Assembly: GCA_944391355.1 (NCBI GenBank)
Contig: CALXTG010000164.1
Location: 1 to 7,019, forward strand
DNA length: 7,019 nucleotides
Origin: an uncultured Alphaproteobacteria bacterium
Lineage (GTDB): Bacteria; Pseudomonadota; Alphaproteobacteria; RF32; CAG-239
Direction of reading: 5' to 3'
Made by a program: the position numbers and the translations under genes. Below the pieces are notes generated by a model. That model searched no databases, had not been told where the DNA came from, and saw nothing but the letters and a program-made list of their open reading frames with translations. Positions 6,775-7,019 of the stretch are shown one piece after another; positions within the stretch are counted from its first letter, which is position 1, and each line of letters begins with the position of its first letter.

Positions 6775-6794
6775 AGTGATGCTCCCCTGCCCCG
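6752..6794 (-). terminator. Intrinsic terminator of the PfkB kinase gene, inside the 3' end of rlmN
   Basis: Perfect 8-bp GC-rich arms CGGGGCAG (6764-6771) and CTGCCCCG (6787-6794) enclose a 15-nt loop, in which GAG (6774-6776) and CTC (6782-6784) can pair further. On the minus strand the hairpin is followed by TTTCTTTTTT (6763-6754), a classic intrinsic terminator 14 nt past the kinase stop. On the plus strand no T-run follows directly, so it is a poor terminator for rlmN, although it may stabilise that transcript's 3' end. The rlmN stop codon lies in the loop. Confidence 0.75.
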
Positions 6795-6808
6795 CCGCAG
6801 GCTGACAT

Positions 6809-7019
6809 TTACGGTTTTTTACCGTATTGCAGCAGTTTTTTGCGAACAAAACCGCGCAGCGACACTTCCGGACGAGCGCCGTAATGGCTGATAATCTCGG
6901 CCGCGGCGATACTGCCGATCATCGCGCAGGTGCCGAGGCTGCGTTCATTAATGATTCCGTATAAAAAGCCGGCGGCATATAAATCGCCGGCGCCGGTACT
7001 GTCAACCACATCATCAACT
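6809..7019 (-). CDS. PfkB-family carbohydrate/nucleoside kinase, adenosine-kinase-like (C-terminal 69 residues; cut by window edge)
   Basis: The open frame enters at the right edge and ends with TAA at 6811-6809. The visible part begins VDDVVDSTGAGDLYAAGF, the second PfkB signature, whose GAGD contains the anion hole and the catalytic Asp that activates the substrate hydroxyl. After it come the ATP-site helices (SLGTCAMIGSIAAAEII) and GARPEVSLRGF. The GARPEVSL ending matches, from memory, alphaproteobacterial proteins annotated as adenosine kinase, but PfkB members also phosphorylate ribose, fructose and other sugars. The substrate pocket is mostly in the missing N-terminal part, so the substrate is not settled. 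A GTG at 7009 is only an internal Val codon, because the family signature continues upstream of it. The gene is convergent with rlmN, and a strong terminator hairpin lies just past its stop. Confidence 0.88.
   Translation of the reverse strand, partial: VDDVVDSTGAGDLYAAGFLYGIINERSLGTCAMIGSIAAAEIISHYGARPEVSLRGFVRKKLLQYGKKP

Noticed and set aside
6811..6824. Short inverted repeat around a T6 run (CGGT/ACCG) at the end of the kinase gene
   Set aside because: The stem is only 4 bp and the T-run forms the loop, so it is not a terminator; it is simply the Gly-Lys-Lys-Pro codons of the kinase.
1..7019. Search for a novel multi-gene system, mobile element, CRISPR array or RNA gene
   Set aside because: All substantial genes belong to recognised housekeeping families, gaps are under 100 bp, and I saw no repeat array, transposase, terminal inverted repeats, tRNA cloverleaf or rRNA segment. 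I could not run covariance-model or homology searches.

Overview
The window looks like an ordinary chromosomal housekeeping segment of an alphaproteobacterium with moderate GC. The lineage call rests on three family-level resemblances, all from memory: an invasion-associated locus B (IalB)-type periplasmic protein directly upstream of rlmN; an RlmN with the long loop between its radical-SAM cysteine cluster and the GMGEP motif; and a PfkB kinase tail carrying the GARPEVSL motif of alphaproteobacterial adenosine-kinase-like proteins. The order cannot be fixed from the sequence. A host-associated or uncultured lineage is possible but not shown.

Layout, left to right. Positions 1-1719 (minus) hold the first 573 codons of DNA polymerase I (polA), cut by the window edge just inside the polymerase domain. 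Upstream of it on the same strand is a 66-residue ribbon-helix-helix protein (1776-1976) that looks like an antitoxin but has no toxin partner. An 88-bp divergent intergenic region carries an imperfect palindrome. Then comes a compact bifunctional class A penicillin-binding protein (2065-3864, plus). It runs tail-to-tail into a CCA-adding-type tRNA nucleotidyltransferase (3861-5090, minus), with the two stop codons overlapping inside a small hairpin. An AT-rich 89-bp divergent promoter region separates this from a two-gene plus-strand unit: the IalB-like exported protein (5180-5695) and the rRNA/tRNA methyltransferase rlmN (5701-6774). At the right edge is the C-terminal 69 residues of a PfkB-family kinase (minus, 6809 to the edge). 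Its likely intrinsic terminator lies inside the end of rlmN.

Functionally these are separate housekeeping roles: DNA repair and replication, peptidoglycan synthesis, tRNA 3'-end maturation, rRNA methylation and nucleoside or sugar phosphorylation. No multi-gene defence system, mobile element, CRISPR array, tRNA or rRNA gene is visible, and there is no gene-free stretch over 300 bases. The most notable observation is that the 3'-5' exonuclease domain of PolA is present but has lost three of its four metal-binding carboxylates, so this polymerase is predicted not to proofread. The second is the partnerless antitoxin-like gene directly upstream of polA.
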